A stretch of DNA of 30,033 nucleotides from Cudoniella acicularis. Lineage: Eukaryota; Ascomycota; Leotiomycetes; Helotiales; Helotiaceae. The notes under the pieces are model-generated. The model searched no databases. It saw only the letters and a program-made list of their open reading frames with translations, and was not told the origin of the DNA. Position 1 is the first letter of the stretch; the number at the start of each line of letters is the position of its first letter. Location of the stretch: contig JAAMPI010000622.1 in NCBI GenBank assembly GCA_013054445.1, positions 1 to 30,033 of the forward strand, given 5' to 3'. The translations under genes and the position numbers were made by a program. Positions 20,405 to 30,033 of this stretch are shown here, piece after piece.

Positions 20405-21873
20405 ATGTATCTCTCTCCGTACTGTAGAGGAGGGATCGTATATGCCGCGCGTTTTGGCCATACTCCTACTAAAATCGCGACAGGCACGGGAATCGACCGA
20501 TACACTATACGATATACCCTTGAACAAGACCTAGAACGTAATAAAGGCGCCTCCCTACCGAAAAAGCCTAGGAACAAGTTATATACCGAAGTAGAGGAAC
20601 GTTTACTTATACGCCACGTTCGAAATAACCTAAAAGATACCTGTATATAGCTTATCCTAGCCTGTAGGCTCTCCTGTAAGAAGCGTACCGTTACTTCTAT
20701 CCTCGAACGCTACTATATTACGAAATAACGTATAGCGCGCTGGCTGTTCCTTATAGAGATAAATACAGTAAAAAGACTAGCTTAGTGCCTTACACGAAGG
20801 GGGTAGACTACGGAGGAGTGGGGTCTTTATATCTAGAGTAATGAGTGCTCTTATAAGCGGGGGCGGGGTAAAGCAACTGAGTAGTACTTTCGTATACTAG
20901 TATAGAAGTAGCAGAAAGAGATGATTTAAACCTATACCTATAGGAAGGATATAAAAGTGATAGTCTAGGCTGCTTTTTAGGATATAGGGAGGACATAACT
21001 TTATATTATAGACTAGGACTTTAAGTCGAAGAAGTATAGGTACTCTACTAACTCCTACCTCGATGTTATAAACGGGACATCACGTGTAGGCCTAGGCCTA
21101 AGGCTCGGCTACGACTAATAGGAACGGCACAGAGAACCAGGGTCCTAAGTCACGGGGTCACGTGACTAGTCAGGTGATAGAGTCTAGGCCGAAGCTTAGT
21201 AGGAGGACCGGTCGGCCCTCGGCCTACTTAGGTGCCTACGGCCATAGGAATAAGGGGATCTATATAAGTAGAGAGATTTCTTTACTAGATAAAAGCTTTA
21301 TACTTAACTTATTTTAATAATCTTATATTATACTTTAGTTATCCTTGCTTATAACGTACTAAGCTTTCTAGTTAATAACTACTAGTAGAATCGTAACACT
21401 TATACTTCTATACTACTAATCCGATAGACCTCTTACTTACTTAAGGTAGAGATCTTAGTTAAGTAGACCTAGTTCTGTTATACTCGAAGTCTTAACCGAC
21501 TAGCTATTATTTTAATACCGACGACTTAGTCCTAGCTATATATTTATATAGGATAACGTATCTATCTATACTACCTAAAAAGTCTAGGAATAGTTTAAGA
21601 AATATAGTATAGATACTACGGATTAGCCTCTCTTCTCCCCCGATTTAAACCTAATCGAGTACGCCTAGTAAGAGCTTAAAAAACGCGTCTTTACGATGTT
21701 TCCTAAGGTTATAGCGTCTATAGGTAAGTCGGAGTATAATAGGCAGCGTCTAGAGTCCTGTTTATAAACTACCTAGGATATAATTAATAAAGACTTCTTT
21801 AATATACTTATTAAAAGTATACCTAGGAGGATCGCGGCCTATATTAAGGTAGGTAGATAGTATATAAAATATT
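20405..21873 (+). pseudogene. Tc1/mariner transposase, degenerate
   Basis: The frame begins MYLSPYCRGGIVYAARFGHT and is open to the TAG at 20648. It then continues in the same frame through many stops (SCKKRTVTSILERYY, RLA*CLTRRG*TTEEWG) to NSYLD at the LTR insertion. After the LTR it resumes with EVL, then SYIFI*DNVSIYTT, SPDLNLIEYA**ELKKRVF, and MFPKVIASIGKSEYNRQRL. TAG stops fall where Trp or Gln is expected in the family, as C-to-T damage on either strand would produce. It is non-functional. Confidence 0.7.
21064..21482. mobile_element. Solo LTR (419 bp) nested in the transposon, CTCGA duplication
   Basis: It starts TGTTATAAACGGGACATCAC and ends AGTTCTGTTATA, flanked by CTCGA at 21059-21063 and 21483-21487. 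Cutting out the LTR and one CTCGA joins NSYL to EVL of the transposase in frame. A CTATATAAG promoter-like box lies at about 21259. CACGTG cores lie near 21082 and 21162. The end TA in place of CA and abundant CTA triplets suggest RIP after insertion. It is unlike the LTRs at 10870 and 15508 in overall sequence. Confidence 0.85.
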
Positions 21874-22060
21874 AAGCCTAAGGATTATATAATCGGGTTA
21901 TTTTTTATATATAAATTAAAGAGGGACTAATTACGATTAATTTAGTCTATTTAGTTTATTATAATAATAAGAATTACGCTCGTTACTATTAAATAAAAAT
22001 CGGGTACTAATACTAAGTTTTAATAAGGATAAAAATCGGTTAACAGTAGTTACGTAGTAT

Positions 22061-22492
22061 TATAACCTCTTTCGGATACTAATCGTTAATACTAACTAAA
22101 TTCTTACGTTTACTTTAGGGTTAGACCCTCGCTTTCGTAGTACACGGGCCGGTATTAACTTAATGTTCTTATAAGCGAAAAGCGGATGTTTATATAACTA
22201 TAACACTTTATTAAATTATTAAATTATTAAATTATATTAATATACTTTTGATATAATTACTAGGTAATTTTCGAGAACGCTCGAATCTAATCAATGAATT
22301 ATTAGCGACAACGACTATACTGTCTAGGCAATAATATATACTGATAAGAAAGGAAGTGTTATTTATTTAGGGAGAATAATCAAGGGAAACACCCCTAGTC
22401 ATATAGATCTGTATAATCGTGACGTGTCTCGACTAAGGTCTGCTTGTAGACTGAGCCGTCATGGTAGTATCGACAGTATCGTGGCTAATCTT
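22061..22492. other. AT-rich flank with a short direct repeat
   Basis: No gene. ATTAAATT units repeat three to four times at about 22209-22240. CAGCTGGTCA occurs twice just downstream (about 22507 and 22538). The composition changes sharply to GC-rich near 22420, marking the edge of the RIP-like block. Confidence 0.4.
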
Positions 22493-22873
22493 CTAGGTAT
22501 AAGGACAGCTGGTCATCCGATAGAAAACAAAAACCAGCTGGTCACGGACCTTCGGGATCCACTCTGCCCTCCGATCATGCTCGGTCACCCAAGGCGGCGG
22601 GATGACAAAGCGGTTGAACCCAGACACGGACGACCTCAGGGCCGCAAGTTGTGGGGGCATCGTCTCTCTGATAAAGGTGGCGGCATTCTCGTTCGCTATG
22701 GCTTGACAGGCCCCGCAGTTCTTCTTCTGATGGCCATCGAGGAGGTAACTGTATACAGGCAGTTGACGGCATTGTTTACCGATCTCGCCGAGTTCAATGC
22801 CATCGACACGCTCCACCATGAGGTACGTGCCATCTTCGCTTTCTCCTGTCTCGATGGCCGGGTACGATTATTA
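22493..22873 (-). pseudogene. Unrecognised coding-like relic
   Basis: The minus-strand frame runs from an upstream stop near 22885 to the TAG at 22493 and is protein-like throughout: IETGESEDGTYLMVERVDGI, YSYLLDGHQKKNCGACQAIA, and NRFVIPPPWVTEHDRRAEWI. The first ATG is at 22819, which gives 108 codons. It may be an internal exon or a fragment; no splice partners are clear. The plus-strand 198-codon frame over the same DNA looks like its shadow. I cannot name a family. Confidence 0.35.
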
Positions 22874-23252
22874 TGGCGACAGGCAACAGGCCAGCAACAG
22901 GCACCAACGCATGCTTCCCGAACGCCGATCGCATGCGACTTCCTAATTGAGCCTAATCTCGGAGCGAGCGAAACACCGATCTATAGAGCACACACACCGC
23001 CCCCCCGGTCTCGGGACTAACTAATCATATAACTATCAGAGGTTAATAAATAGAGCGACGAACAAGCTACTCTGAAACAGAATTGGTGGTTACTAAGCGT
23101 CTGTCTTTTGCTGTAAATCATCAGGCACATTACCAGGTGGGAATGGGTCATGCAGCGGTAGTCATAGTTACACGAATCCTGTCCTATAGAATCCCCCACG
23201 AGGATTCTGTTGAACAATTGGAACACATATCGAATAACTCACGAAGCAGCAG

Positions 23253-23747
23253 ATGTTCGATATCTTCGATATTGGAAAGAAATACAAGTCTTCCAAAGCT
23301 CGCTGCGATGCCGACTTCAAACAACGAGTTCGTACCCTTCATCCTCATTTTAGCCAGGATACGATTAATGTTCTGAAGACCAATATATTCCCTCCGATTT
23401 TCAACGGAATGGAACCCAACGGGGTGGATGGATATTATAGCCAAAGAGAAAGATGTATTAGATTTTAAACTGATATGGAGGATCAGGAACTTCTTGAGCT
23501 GCTGGAGAGCCATTTCCGGGAATGTTTTATGGGACTTAACATATCACTTACGACGCCTATGCGCACGCCAACCCGACCAGTTTTTTGGAGTAAAGCATAA
23601 CATGACTTGGCTCTGCACCATCAATATGAGAAAGATACGATGCTCCTGATTCTAGTTCTGTCTATCAGTATTCTCCGTGACAGATTGGTTATGTTGAAGT
23701 TCTTGGAGCGAGGACTAGTTCTTGGGAATGGAAGTCTGGAATCCTAG
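23253..23747 (+). pseudogene. Unrecognised gene relic with two in-frame stops
   Basis: One frame stays coding-like for 164 codons from MFDIFDIGKKYKSSKARCDA. It passes a TAA at 23466-23468, then MEDQELLELLESHFRECFMG, a TAA at 23598-23600, then a hydrophobic LLILVLSISILRDRLVMLKF, ending at the TAG at 23745. The frame continues unshifted across both stops, and both TAA codons could come from CAA by C-to-T. No intron of normal length removes either. No family is recognised. Confidence 0.35.
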
Positions 23748-23879
23748 ATTAAAGAGGGTCGTAAGACCATAAGACCATGCTGACCTCACGAGGATTATGT
23801 ATGTATTTAAGAATCATATAGCGAAGGATTTCGAACCAAGTAATTCTTTTCACGGGCAAGCAGAGACTTTTTCTCTATC

Positions 23880-24626
23880 TCACCCTGTCCCAAACCTCTG
23901 ACCCCCCTCCTCCAACCACTTTTTCTCCGCCTCCGTACTCTCCCGTCCCAACCACCTATTCCTCCACGGAAACCTCCCAAACTCCTTCAGTGGCCCTAAA
24001 TGCTTCTCCTCAGACCCCATCGCCTTCTCCACAAACTTCATCCCCATCTCATCTCCCTCCCTCTTAGCTCTTTCCAGCATCTCCCCTATCTTTACCCGAA
24101 GCATTTCATGGTCTGGCACCGACTCACTGTGCTCAAGACACATGTAGAACCAGTACTGCCAAACGGGTGCGTCGCCGAAACCGTCTAAACCTCGTGCCCG
24201 GATATTTGCGCTAACGGCACGAGAGAGTCGGTCATAGTGCGTATACACCACTGCTTGGGCCTCCCCACGGAATAAGTTACGTGGGAATTGGTCTAAGAAA
24301 ATAGCGAGCGCGAGTGCATTGGTGGCGTCCGATAGATGGGAAATAAATGGTGCGGCAATCTCGTTGTATAGCTCTCGATCTGCTTCAAGACTCTCGAAAG
24401 GAGGGAGAGTTAGGTTTTCGGGACTGAGGGAGGAAATGGCGTTGCCGGCCAGAGTGCGGACCTGCTCATCTGTGGTTGCGGAGGGGGCGAACCAGCGGAG
24501 GATATCGGATTGGGTGAAGTTGGAGCTGGGGGTTGGGTAGGTTGGGAGCCAGAGGCGAAGGACAGAGGTGCAGAAGGAGGGGTTAAAGAGGGTGGGGTCG
24601 AGAGTGAATTTGGTTGAGGGTGCCAT
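23880..24626 (-). CDS. DUF924 family protein
   Basis: The single-exon frame encodes 248 residues from the ATG at 24624-24626 (MAPSTKFTLD). An upstream in-frame ATG at 24716 would add a 30-residue extension without family similarity, though it could serve as a targeting sequence. Family marks: LDQFPRNLFRG at 111-121, FYMCLEHSE at 160-168 and GRFPWRNRWLGRES at 217-230, in the usual order and spacing of DUF924. That family is widespread in bacteria and fungi, is predicted to be helical (TPR-like), and has no established biochemical role. The length is normal and the frame intact. The neighbours are unrelated. Confidence 0.9.
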   Translation of the reverse strand: MAPSTKFTLDPTLFNPSFCTSVLRLWLPTYPTPSSNFTQSDILRWFAPSATTDEQVRTLAGNAISSLSPENLTLPPFESLEADRELYNEIAAPFISHLSDATNALALAIFLDQFPRNLFRGEAQAVVYTHYDRLSRAVSANIRARGLDGFGDAPVWQYWFYMCLEHSESVPDHEMLRVKIGEMLERAKREGDEMGMKFVEKAMGSEEKHLGPLKEFGRFPWRNRWLGRESTEAEKKWLEEGGQRFGTG

Positions 24627-24716
24627 GTTGGTGATATATATTGGATGATACAGAGTTGACGTTGGGATTCCGGATCTGGCAGTTTTATCAATCGAGGCGA
24701 GTAAGCGGCTGGCCAA

Positions 24717-25364
24717 TCAGGAAGCCAGAATATATTAAAAGTTTAGAGCTAGGACCTCGCAAGCATATTCGACTGCCGGTTTTTTTTTTTCTTTTCTTTC
24801 GCTTTTTAAATATGTATTCAGTTATTAATCACTCGAGTTTAGGGAATCCTTTTACTTTCGTGAATTGTTAGAAAATAAGTTGTATTTGGATGTTAATATT
24901 GAAATCAAATGCTAAACAAATAGAGATTATGCTGAGAAAAGTCTCTAAAAATGCTATTATTAATAATGCGACTCATAATAAGTGGTTTAGAAGGTTATAT
25001 TCTTGAGGTTTACGCATAATTATCTTTCGACAATCTGACGAACTAGTGGAAATCGTGACGAATTTAGACCTCTAAGAAATGGCTTATAGAAGTGGAAAAG
25101 AATGTGTTGTGCTAAGTTCTAAATAAGGTTTTTTATAGGGAGTTTTCAGCTGAGACAACTAATGCTGGAAGGAGACCTAAAAAGCTAATCAGACGGAAAC
25201 TCGGAGCTCTCAAAAAAGGTAGTTTTGAGGTTATTACCATTAAAGTGAGTTGCAGTTCATCACAACATGACCTTGGATTAAGGATCCCTTGTTGAGGTCT
25301 ATCTAACGCCTTTGGCAATATCGTGATAACTTGAAGCACTACCTAAGTAGACATAGCCGTGGAC
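24717..25364. other. AT-rich intergenic region
   Basis: No supported gene. 24870-25130 is strongly AT-rich. A stop-containing patch at about 25245-25340 (WIKDPLLRSI, LWQYRDNLKHYLSRH) may be transposon debris. It holds the 3' flank of the P450 gene and the 5' flank of the DUF924 gene. Confidence 0.35.
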
Positions 25365-26979
25365 TCAAGGTACGGCAGGTATAAGTTTGACTTTAACCCC
25401 AAACTTGCTCTGAAACCCAATCCTCCTCGCCTCCGTCCACGGATTCGGATCCATATTCTCAATGCGTTCAAAGGCTCGGGCAAACCTCGTGAGTACATAC
25501 CCCTCCTGCGTAATCACCATCTGCTGGGCAGGGCAGGTCCGCGGGCCGCCAAGAAACGGTACAAACGTCCAGATCGGCTTCAGTTCACGCCACCTCTCGG
25601 GTTTGAATTCAGCGGCGTCTTCGCCCCATATGTCTTTGTCTTGGTGTAGACCCCACATGCTGGCCATAACCGTGTCGCCTTTGCGAATGTATATAGGGGA
25701 TTTGCCGCCCTTGCCGCCGCCTGTGGGTAATTGCGTGTCGTGAAGTGCCATGCGGTAGGATTGTGCAGTGGTTGGGTGTGTACGAAGACCTGTGTATGGT
25801 GGTTAGATAATTGGAGGTTGGGGGGGTCAACTCACGTCTCGGCTCATACCTTCGTTCAAGACCCACTGCAAATACTTCATGGATTTCAGGCTTTCGAACG
25901 TGAGCTCTTCATCACCGTGCTGCAGTACTTCATCTCGTGACTTCTTGTACACGTCAGGTTTTCGAGCCAGAACATGGAAGACATTGCTAAGAGCATGTGC
26001 GGTTGAGTCACGACCAGGCATGAAGACGGTCAAGATCTGCGATCTCAGGTCTAGCTTATCCTGTGTCTGCTTGGCCATTTCATCGATAAGAACATATTGC
26101 TCAGCTTTCTCGTCTAGCTCATTAGATCCAGCTTTGGCATCCTGAACAGACTGAATCGCTTTGTCGATATATTGATCAACCTGTTTATGGACCACGTTGA
26201 TTGAATCCAGTCACTTTTTATCCCGATGTAAGAATCTCATTGGCCCGAGTCGAACACGAGCTCCAAGGCCGAAGAGGCAGTAGTCGAATACCTTGATGAA
26301 GCTCGTACAGTCCTCACGCTGGTCGGGCAGAAGCGAGTCCATCGACTCTCCAAACAGGAACTCGGTTGAGGCGTCGAGGAACTGTAGATATAGGTTAGTG
26401 ACGACTTTACTTTAAATGTTAAGCTAATCTCACCAAGCATGAGAATAAGGGCTGGAGGTCTACTGTCGATCCGTCTGTTGGCAATTGTTCGAGCAGCCGA
26501 TCGACGTGCTTCTTGAGGAAATCGAGGTTCGCAACTTCTGTGCGGGCAAACGTCGGCCGGGCCAACGCACGGCCATGTCGCCAGAAGTCGCCATCTGTGG
26601 TGTTGATACCATGGTTGAAGAAAGGGACGGCAATGCCTTCACGCAGAGGCTGCAGGCCCCAACTGTTGAAGTTTGTTGCCCAGACGCTTTGAATATTCTG
26701 GGTCTCCATAGAATGGATCATACGCTGGCCTAGGTTGTTGACTTCGTAAGTCTTGCCGTATTGTGCAAAGAGGGCTTTGGAGGTTGGTAGCCATTGGCTC
26801 TTCTGGGCAGCCTCTCTCTGCTCTCGCCAGTAGTCAAGTCCTAGAAAAGGGTCTTTGTGAGGATATTTCCGGGGCTCCTCGCAGCCTCGCGCCTTCCTGG
26901 CACCCACGTATGCAACATGGCGAGTGGTTTTGATACCGACGAACAATATCGCGACAACCAAGAAGCTAATCGTCCACAT
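25365..26979 (-). pseudogene. CYP52-clan cytochrome P450 with one in-frame TGA
   Basis: Three exons: 26434-26979, 25850-26381 and 25365-25789. The introns are 52 nt (phase 0, branch CACTAAC) and 60 nt (phase 1). There are 500 codons. The start MWTISFLVVAILFVG gives an N-terminal ER anchor; an upstream in-frame ATG lacks family features. Motifs: WRHGR 133-137 (helix C), PGRDSTA 304-310 (helix I), E359-x-x-R362 (helix K, codon 360 split by intron 2), PERW 423-426, and heme loop FLGGPRTCP with Cys445. CYP52-type enzymes hydroxylate alkanes or fatty acids using a P450 reductase. Codon 239, expected to be Trp after RFLHRDKK, is TGA (plus strand 26211-26213). Conserved sequence on both sides excludes an intron. 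Everything else is intact, so this is a very young pseudogene, a strain allele, a sequencing error, or a readthrough gene. Confidence 0.85.
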
Positions 26980-27143
26980 GGTTGCGATTTGATTCACGAG
27001 AGAGGGAGTAGCTGTGATAAAATCCGAAGCGACGGCAAAACGATACGCGAGGAGCCAACAGTAAGACCAACACTGGCCTTCCCCCACTCCCTCGTCCGGA
27101 TTGAGCAAAATCTACGCAAGGGCGATGAAAGCAGGGATATAAA

Positions 27144-27152
27144 CTATTTATA
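27144..27152 (-). promoter_or_regulatory. TATA box of the P450 gene
   Basis: TATAAATAG reads toward the P450 gene about 165 nt upstream of its ATG, a reasonable fungal core-promoter position. A second TATA-like TTATAT lies just downstream. Confidence 0.45.
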
Positions 27153-28791
27153 CCGGTGCCTTTCCTATCGGATGTTTTATTGGCCGGTCCCTGCGAGATG
27201 GCTTGTATGGCTGTATCAATCCTTTCGCTCCGTTACGGATCGCCATGTGGCATGCGCAGAGTCCTTGCAGAGTCCAACCCTTTTTATGTTGTGTGGGAAA
27301 TATCGCGATGGAATATCACTTGGCGAAGTAAACTAAGAGTTGGGGACGGCGAATGAATGGAACCAAGATGAGTGCAGCTTTTATACAGAACCTTATCTAG
27401 CTGGAAGAACGCCATTGCGGCCATCGTCTGCCCCCTGTGTCTAATTCAAGACTGGTTGGATTGCGTTCTGTCGGTTCTCTCACAGGAGACAGTGCTCAGG
27501 CAATCACTTCCGGGTAGACATTGAGCGATTTTGCTTTTGAGTTTCAGAACTTAGAAAATGGCTGTGGACGTCTTAGCTATATCTCTCCTGGAATACTGTC
27601 TTAAATAATTTCTTCTCCTTCCGGGAGGACCCGAGTACCTTTTTTTCGAATCGTGGAATTTCTAGTATGTTCTGTGAGACTCCCAAGAAAGAGGCCGAAG
27701 GCGCAAGTATTAGAATGCGATACAGCTTTCACATTTAGACCCCTTTAATACATTCGAGAGATGAAATATTTGAGAAATCGCTTTCAGGGGAAGAACAAAC
27801 AAGAAAATGTCTCTAAGATGCAGCAGATTGAGCCGTCCCCGTCAACTTTAATCGTGATTGACCTTAGTCAAAAGCTTGTTTGGCACGAGATCGAATTACT
27901 ACATGATAGATTCTAGATCTCGGTTTTGTCTAGCCAAGAGATTAGATAGAATAATGTGTATCTTGTTATATAAGATTGTCTGACTTCAGCAACCAAAAGA
28001 GAAACATGCGGACGGCATTATCCGCTCAAGGCGATCACTTTCGCCATTTCTCCATTTCGCCATCCCGTCACCTCTTAACTTATTGTCCAGCCCTTAGTCA
28101 CAATTGCAATAGGCAAGGATCTCGAAGTACCCTGTGCTATCTTTGTTGGAAACTTTACTACCCGTGTAAAAAATAAATCTTCACGAACCTCCTCTTCTTT
28201 CGCAAATAGCCGAAGAAGTGACCGAGCCCCTTTTCCGACACCATATTCAATATTTCCTGGCGACGAAGTTCTATTGTCATCCCAAAATAAATGAACAACA
28301 GATTATTGCGAGCGACAAAAGTAACTGGCGAATGGTCATATAAATGGAATTGTACACAAAAGTGATAGCGTTTCAAGATTCGGAAGCGTTTGGTGTCTCG
28401 AAGTCATTATACGACAACTTAGCACAAGAGTTGTGGAATTATTGGAGAAATTAACACATTTAGAATTATAGAAAGTAACGCTAAAAGGCAGGCGAAACAT
28501 CTAATACTAAGCTACATAGGAGGATATGAGACTGATGTTCAGAATCCGTTATAACAGACGAAGTTGAGATAGTAGGAAAAGATTCGTAAATTCACAAGCA
28601 TACCAACCATTTTTTATACCTGTTCAACAAGACCTTTCGTAGCAAAGCGGCAGGAAAGAAATGGGATAGGTCGATAGACTTCATGGGGGTTAACAAAGGA
28701 AGAAAATCAGAAGACTTTTACAATTGGCAATGTTGGAAATAATGTTGCGACTCAAAATAATCGCGATTTTCGCTCATTTAACTTTTATTAT
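27153..28791. other. Intergenic, no feature seen
   Basis: This lies between the P450 promoter and the stop of the membrane-protein gene. Frames here are short and motif-free. It becomes AT-rich after about 27900. No RNA gene is recognised. Confidence 0.4.
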
Positions 28792-29475
28792 TTAACGGTA
28801 TTGCGTAGAGTTCAGCGGCTGATGCATCGTAAAATGATCACTAACATGCCTCTCAAGATAATCCTCCGCCTGCCTCCGATACCGCCGAACCATAACTATA
28901 GCGTGTACAAGACTTATAGCAAAAATAACACTAGGAAACAAAACAATTAATACAGATAAATGCGCAAATGTTAGAAAAACTTACAACAGAAAAGCATTGA
29001 AGCCAACCACGACCCCGTTAAAAATATTGTTGTATTTATTCAAAGACCAAATCGTTGAAAAGGTGTAAGCGTTTAAGCCAATAGGTCCCAAAATCGTCAC
29101 GGTTTTCACAATGCTGAACCAGAGGTAGATCTGCGGACTTAGATCCCTCATGTTTAAGAGGACAATTTCCATGCATGTGAGAATCAGATCGATTGCTAGC
29201 ACGACTAAATTGAGCGTGACCCATCTTGAAATAATTAGCTGCAATTTTTGAATTAAAGGAGAGGTATTGGGAGCTTACAATGGTACGCCGGGTGTCAGGG
29301 TCTGAATATGGCCTGCACTGTCTATATATGTCGTCGTCGTCGGTGGACTGTAGAAGACTACCAGAAGTGCGAGAATGATGACCGTGACTGGCAAGACGGC
29401 AAGCTCAAAGGCCCATATAAGCACGAGGTAAACAAATCGCCATGGCGCGTATTTTCTGTCTGGAGGACTAAGCAT
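28792..29475 (-). CDS. Four-helix integral membrane protein, 191 residues
   Basis: The three-exon model is 29279-29475, 28985-29224 and 28792-28930. Intron 1 is 54 nt, GTAAGC...TTTCAAG; the nearer CAG acceptor would give an immediate stop, so the AAG acceptor is chosen. Intron 2 is 54 nt, GTAAGT...TTTCCTAG. The protein starts MLSPPDRKYAPWRFVYLVLI. Hydrophobic segments lie at about residues 15-43, 67-92, 101-123 and 136-160, and the C-terminus is basic and cytosolic-like (RRYRRQAEDYLERH). The topology resembles small fungal four-TM proteins (MARVEL-like layout), but no signature motif is present, so function is unknown. A pyrimidine tract ending TTTTTAG just before the ATG may be a 5' UTR intron acceptor, so an upstream exon is possible. 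Confidence 0.65.
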
Positions 29476-30033
29476 TATTTTTAAAGATGGAACTAAAAAG
29501 GAAAGGACAAAATTGCAAATGAAAAGCTCGAGACAGTGATGCAAACCAGGAAAACCATTCTTCTATAAAATAGAAATGTCTTGATGGATATATTATTGTA
29601 AAATAAATCCGAAGGAATGCATGATGCTGCTTCGCCATGGAGTCTGACGCCAAGACTAGTTTCAAGGAGCCTGCGGAAGAAGGAAGGAATTCGGACCCAA
29701 AAATCCTTTCGTAATGTGCATATACGCTGTAATTTAGCATGGTACGAGCTACGAGGCAAAGTTGCTGATTGGTGCATGGCGGCGCTTTTAGCACATGGTC
29801 CTTGGCGGCTGCACTGCCACAGCTACACAGCTTCAGCTGAGCTTCCAGTTCCGGCTGCATCGGTAGGCTGTTCACTGAGTTATCGGTAGAAGATTCGGAA
29901 GTCAGCTTACGTGTAACCCTGGATCGGTGAACCGGTTTCTCCAAATGGGCCAAAGATAATCCTTGGTCGTATAAGCTGACGGGATGAGAGAACCAAAGCC
30001 AAGGTTATATCAATGGGCTCCAAGCACGACAAC
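29476..30033 (-). other. Upstream region of the membrane-protein gene
   Basis: A 161-codon minus-strand frame (29468-29953, MAHLEKPVHRSRVTRKLTSE) overlaps it. Its first 60 codons are hydrophilic and could be an exon, but the rest is poor and no splice link to the membrane-protein gene is clear. It is best treated as promoter and leader. Confidence 0.3.

Larger units (their letters stand above)
20260..22060 (+). mobile_element. RIP-like Tc1/mariner-type DNA transposon, split by an LTR
   Basis: The left end at a TA reads CAGTGACGCGCAATTGCTGT followed by TAACCGA. The right end, about 22036-22062, repeats the inner CTGTTAACCGA inverted and decays outward. Inside is a transposase wreck: an intact N-terminal HTH part (ATKIATGTGIDRYTIRYTLE-like, from 20405), then a frame full of TAG/TAA and a DDE-superfamily C-terminal part with SPDLNLIEYA near 21640. 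Tc1/mariner transposases cut and paste at TA. CpA is nearly absent while TpA abounds, consistent with RIP. Without the nested LTR the element is about 1.4 kb, normal for the family. The exact outer right end is uncertain. Confidence 0.75.

Noticed and set aside
22424..23020. 198-codon plus-strand frame
   Set aside because: Composition Arg/Pro-rich; the opposite strand over 22493-22873 is more protein-like, so this is likely its shadow.
23826..23842. GGTTCGAA-like B box on the minus strand, possible tRNA
   Set aside because: The T-arm does not pair properly and no acceptor or anticodon stem is found.
26857..27336. 159-codon plus-strand frame
   Set aside because: Overlaps P450 exon 1 and its promoter in antisense; no family features.

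Overview
The window looks like nuclear DNA of a filamentous ascomycete (Pezizomycotina, perhaps Leotiomycetes; the class is inference). The support is short GT-AG introns of 51-60 nt with recognisable branch points, a CYP52-type P450, NmrA-like and DUF924 genes, pyrimidine-rich leaders, and AT-rich blocks of dead transposons whose C-to-T changes at CpA resemble repeat-induced point mutation (RIP). It is gene-poor and repeat-rich; most six-frame ORFs are noise.

Layout. 1-7586 has no gene I can support. It holds a 78-bp MITE-like hairpin (3791-3868), a pyrimidine-to-purine strand switch (4755-5400, with one N at 5274) and an AT-rich degenerate block (5460-7560). 7587-9519 holds two divergent damaged genes: a Cys/His-rich one on the minus strand and a Myb/SANT-like relic with two in-frame stops on the plus strand. 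10049-10156 is a three-copy minisatellite, and 10870-11131 is a solo LTR with a perfect 5-bp target duplication. 11624-12682 (minus) is an intact two-exon NmrA-like reductase gene. 14872-16612 (minus) is a wrecked gene resembling fungal PD-(D/E)XK nuclease-like proteins. It is split by one solo LTR with target duplication, carries a second related LTR, and has RIP-like stops and a frameshift in a coding tandem repeat. 17794-18030 (plus) may encode a small Cys-rich protein. 18098-20089 (minus) is an intact 663-codon protein of unknown function. 20260-22060 is a RIP-like Tc1/mariner element split by another solo LTR. 22493-23747 holds two unrecognised degenerate coding relics. 23880-24626 (minus) encodes an intact DUF924 protein. 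25365-26979 (minus) is a three-exon CYP52-clan P450 with one in-frame TGA. 28792-29475 (minus) is a three-exon, four-helix membrane protein.

The genes do not form an obvious pathway or biosynthetic cluster. NmrA-like reductase and P450 are redox families common in fungal secondary metabolism, but they lie about 13 kb apart across transposon debris. The strongest story is genome decay: several independent LTR insertions left solo LTRs with readable target duplications, and RIP-like mutation and nonsense mutation damaged host genes and transposons alike. No convincing tRNA, rRNA or CRISPR was seen.
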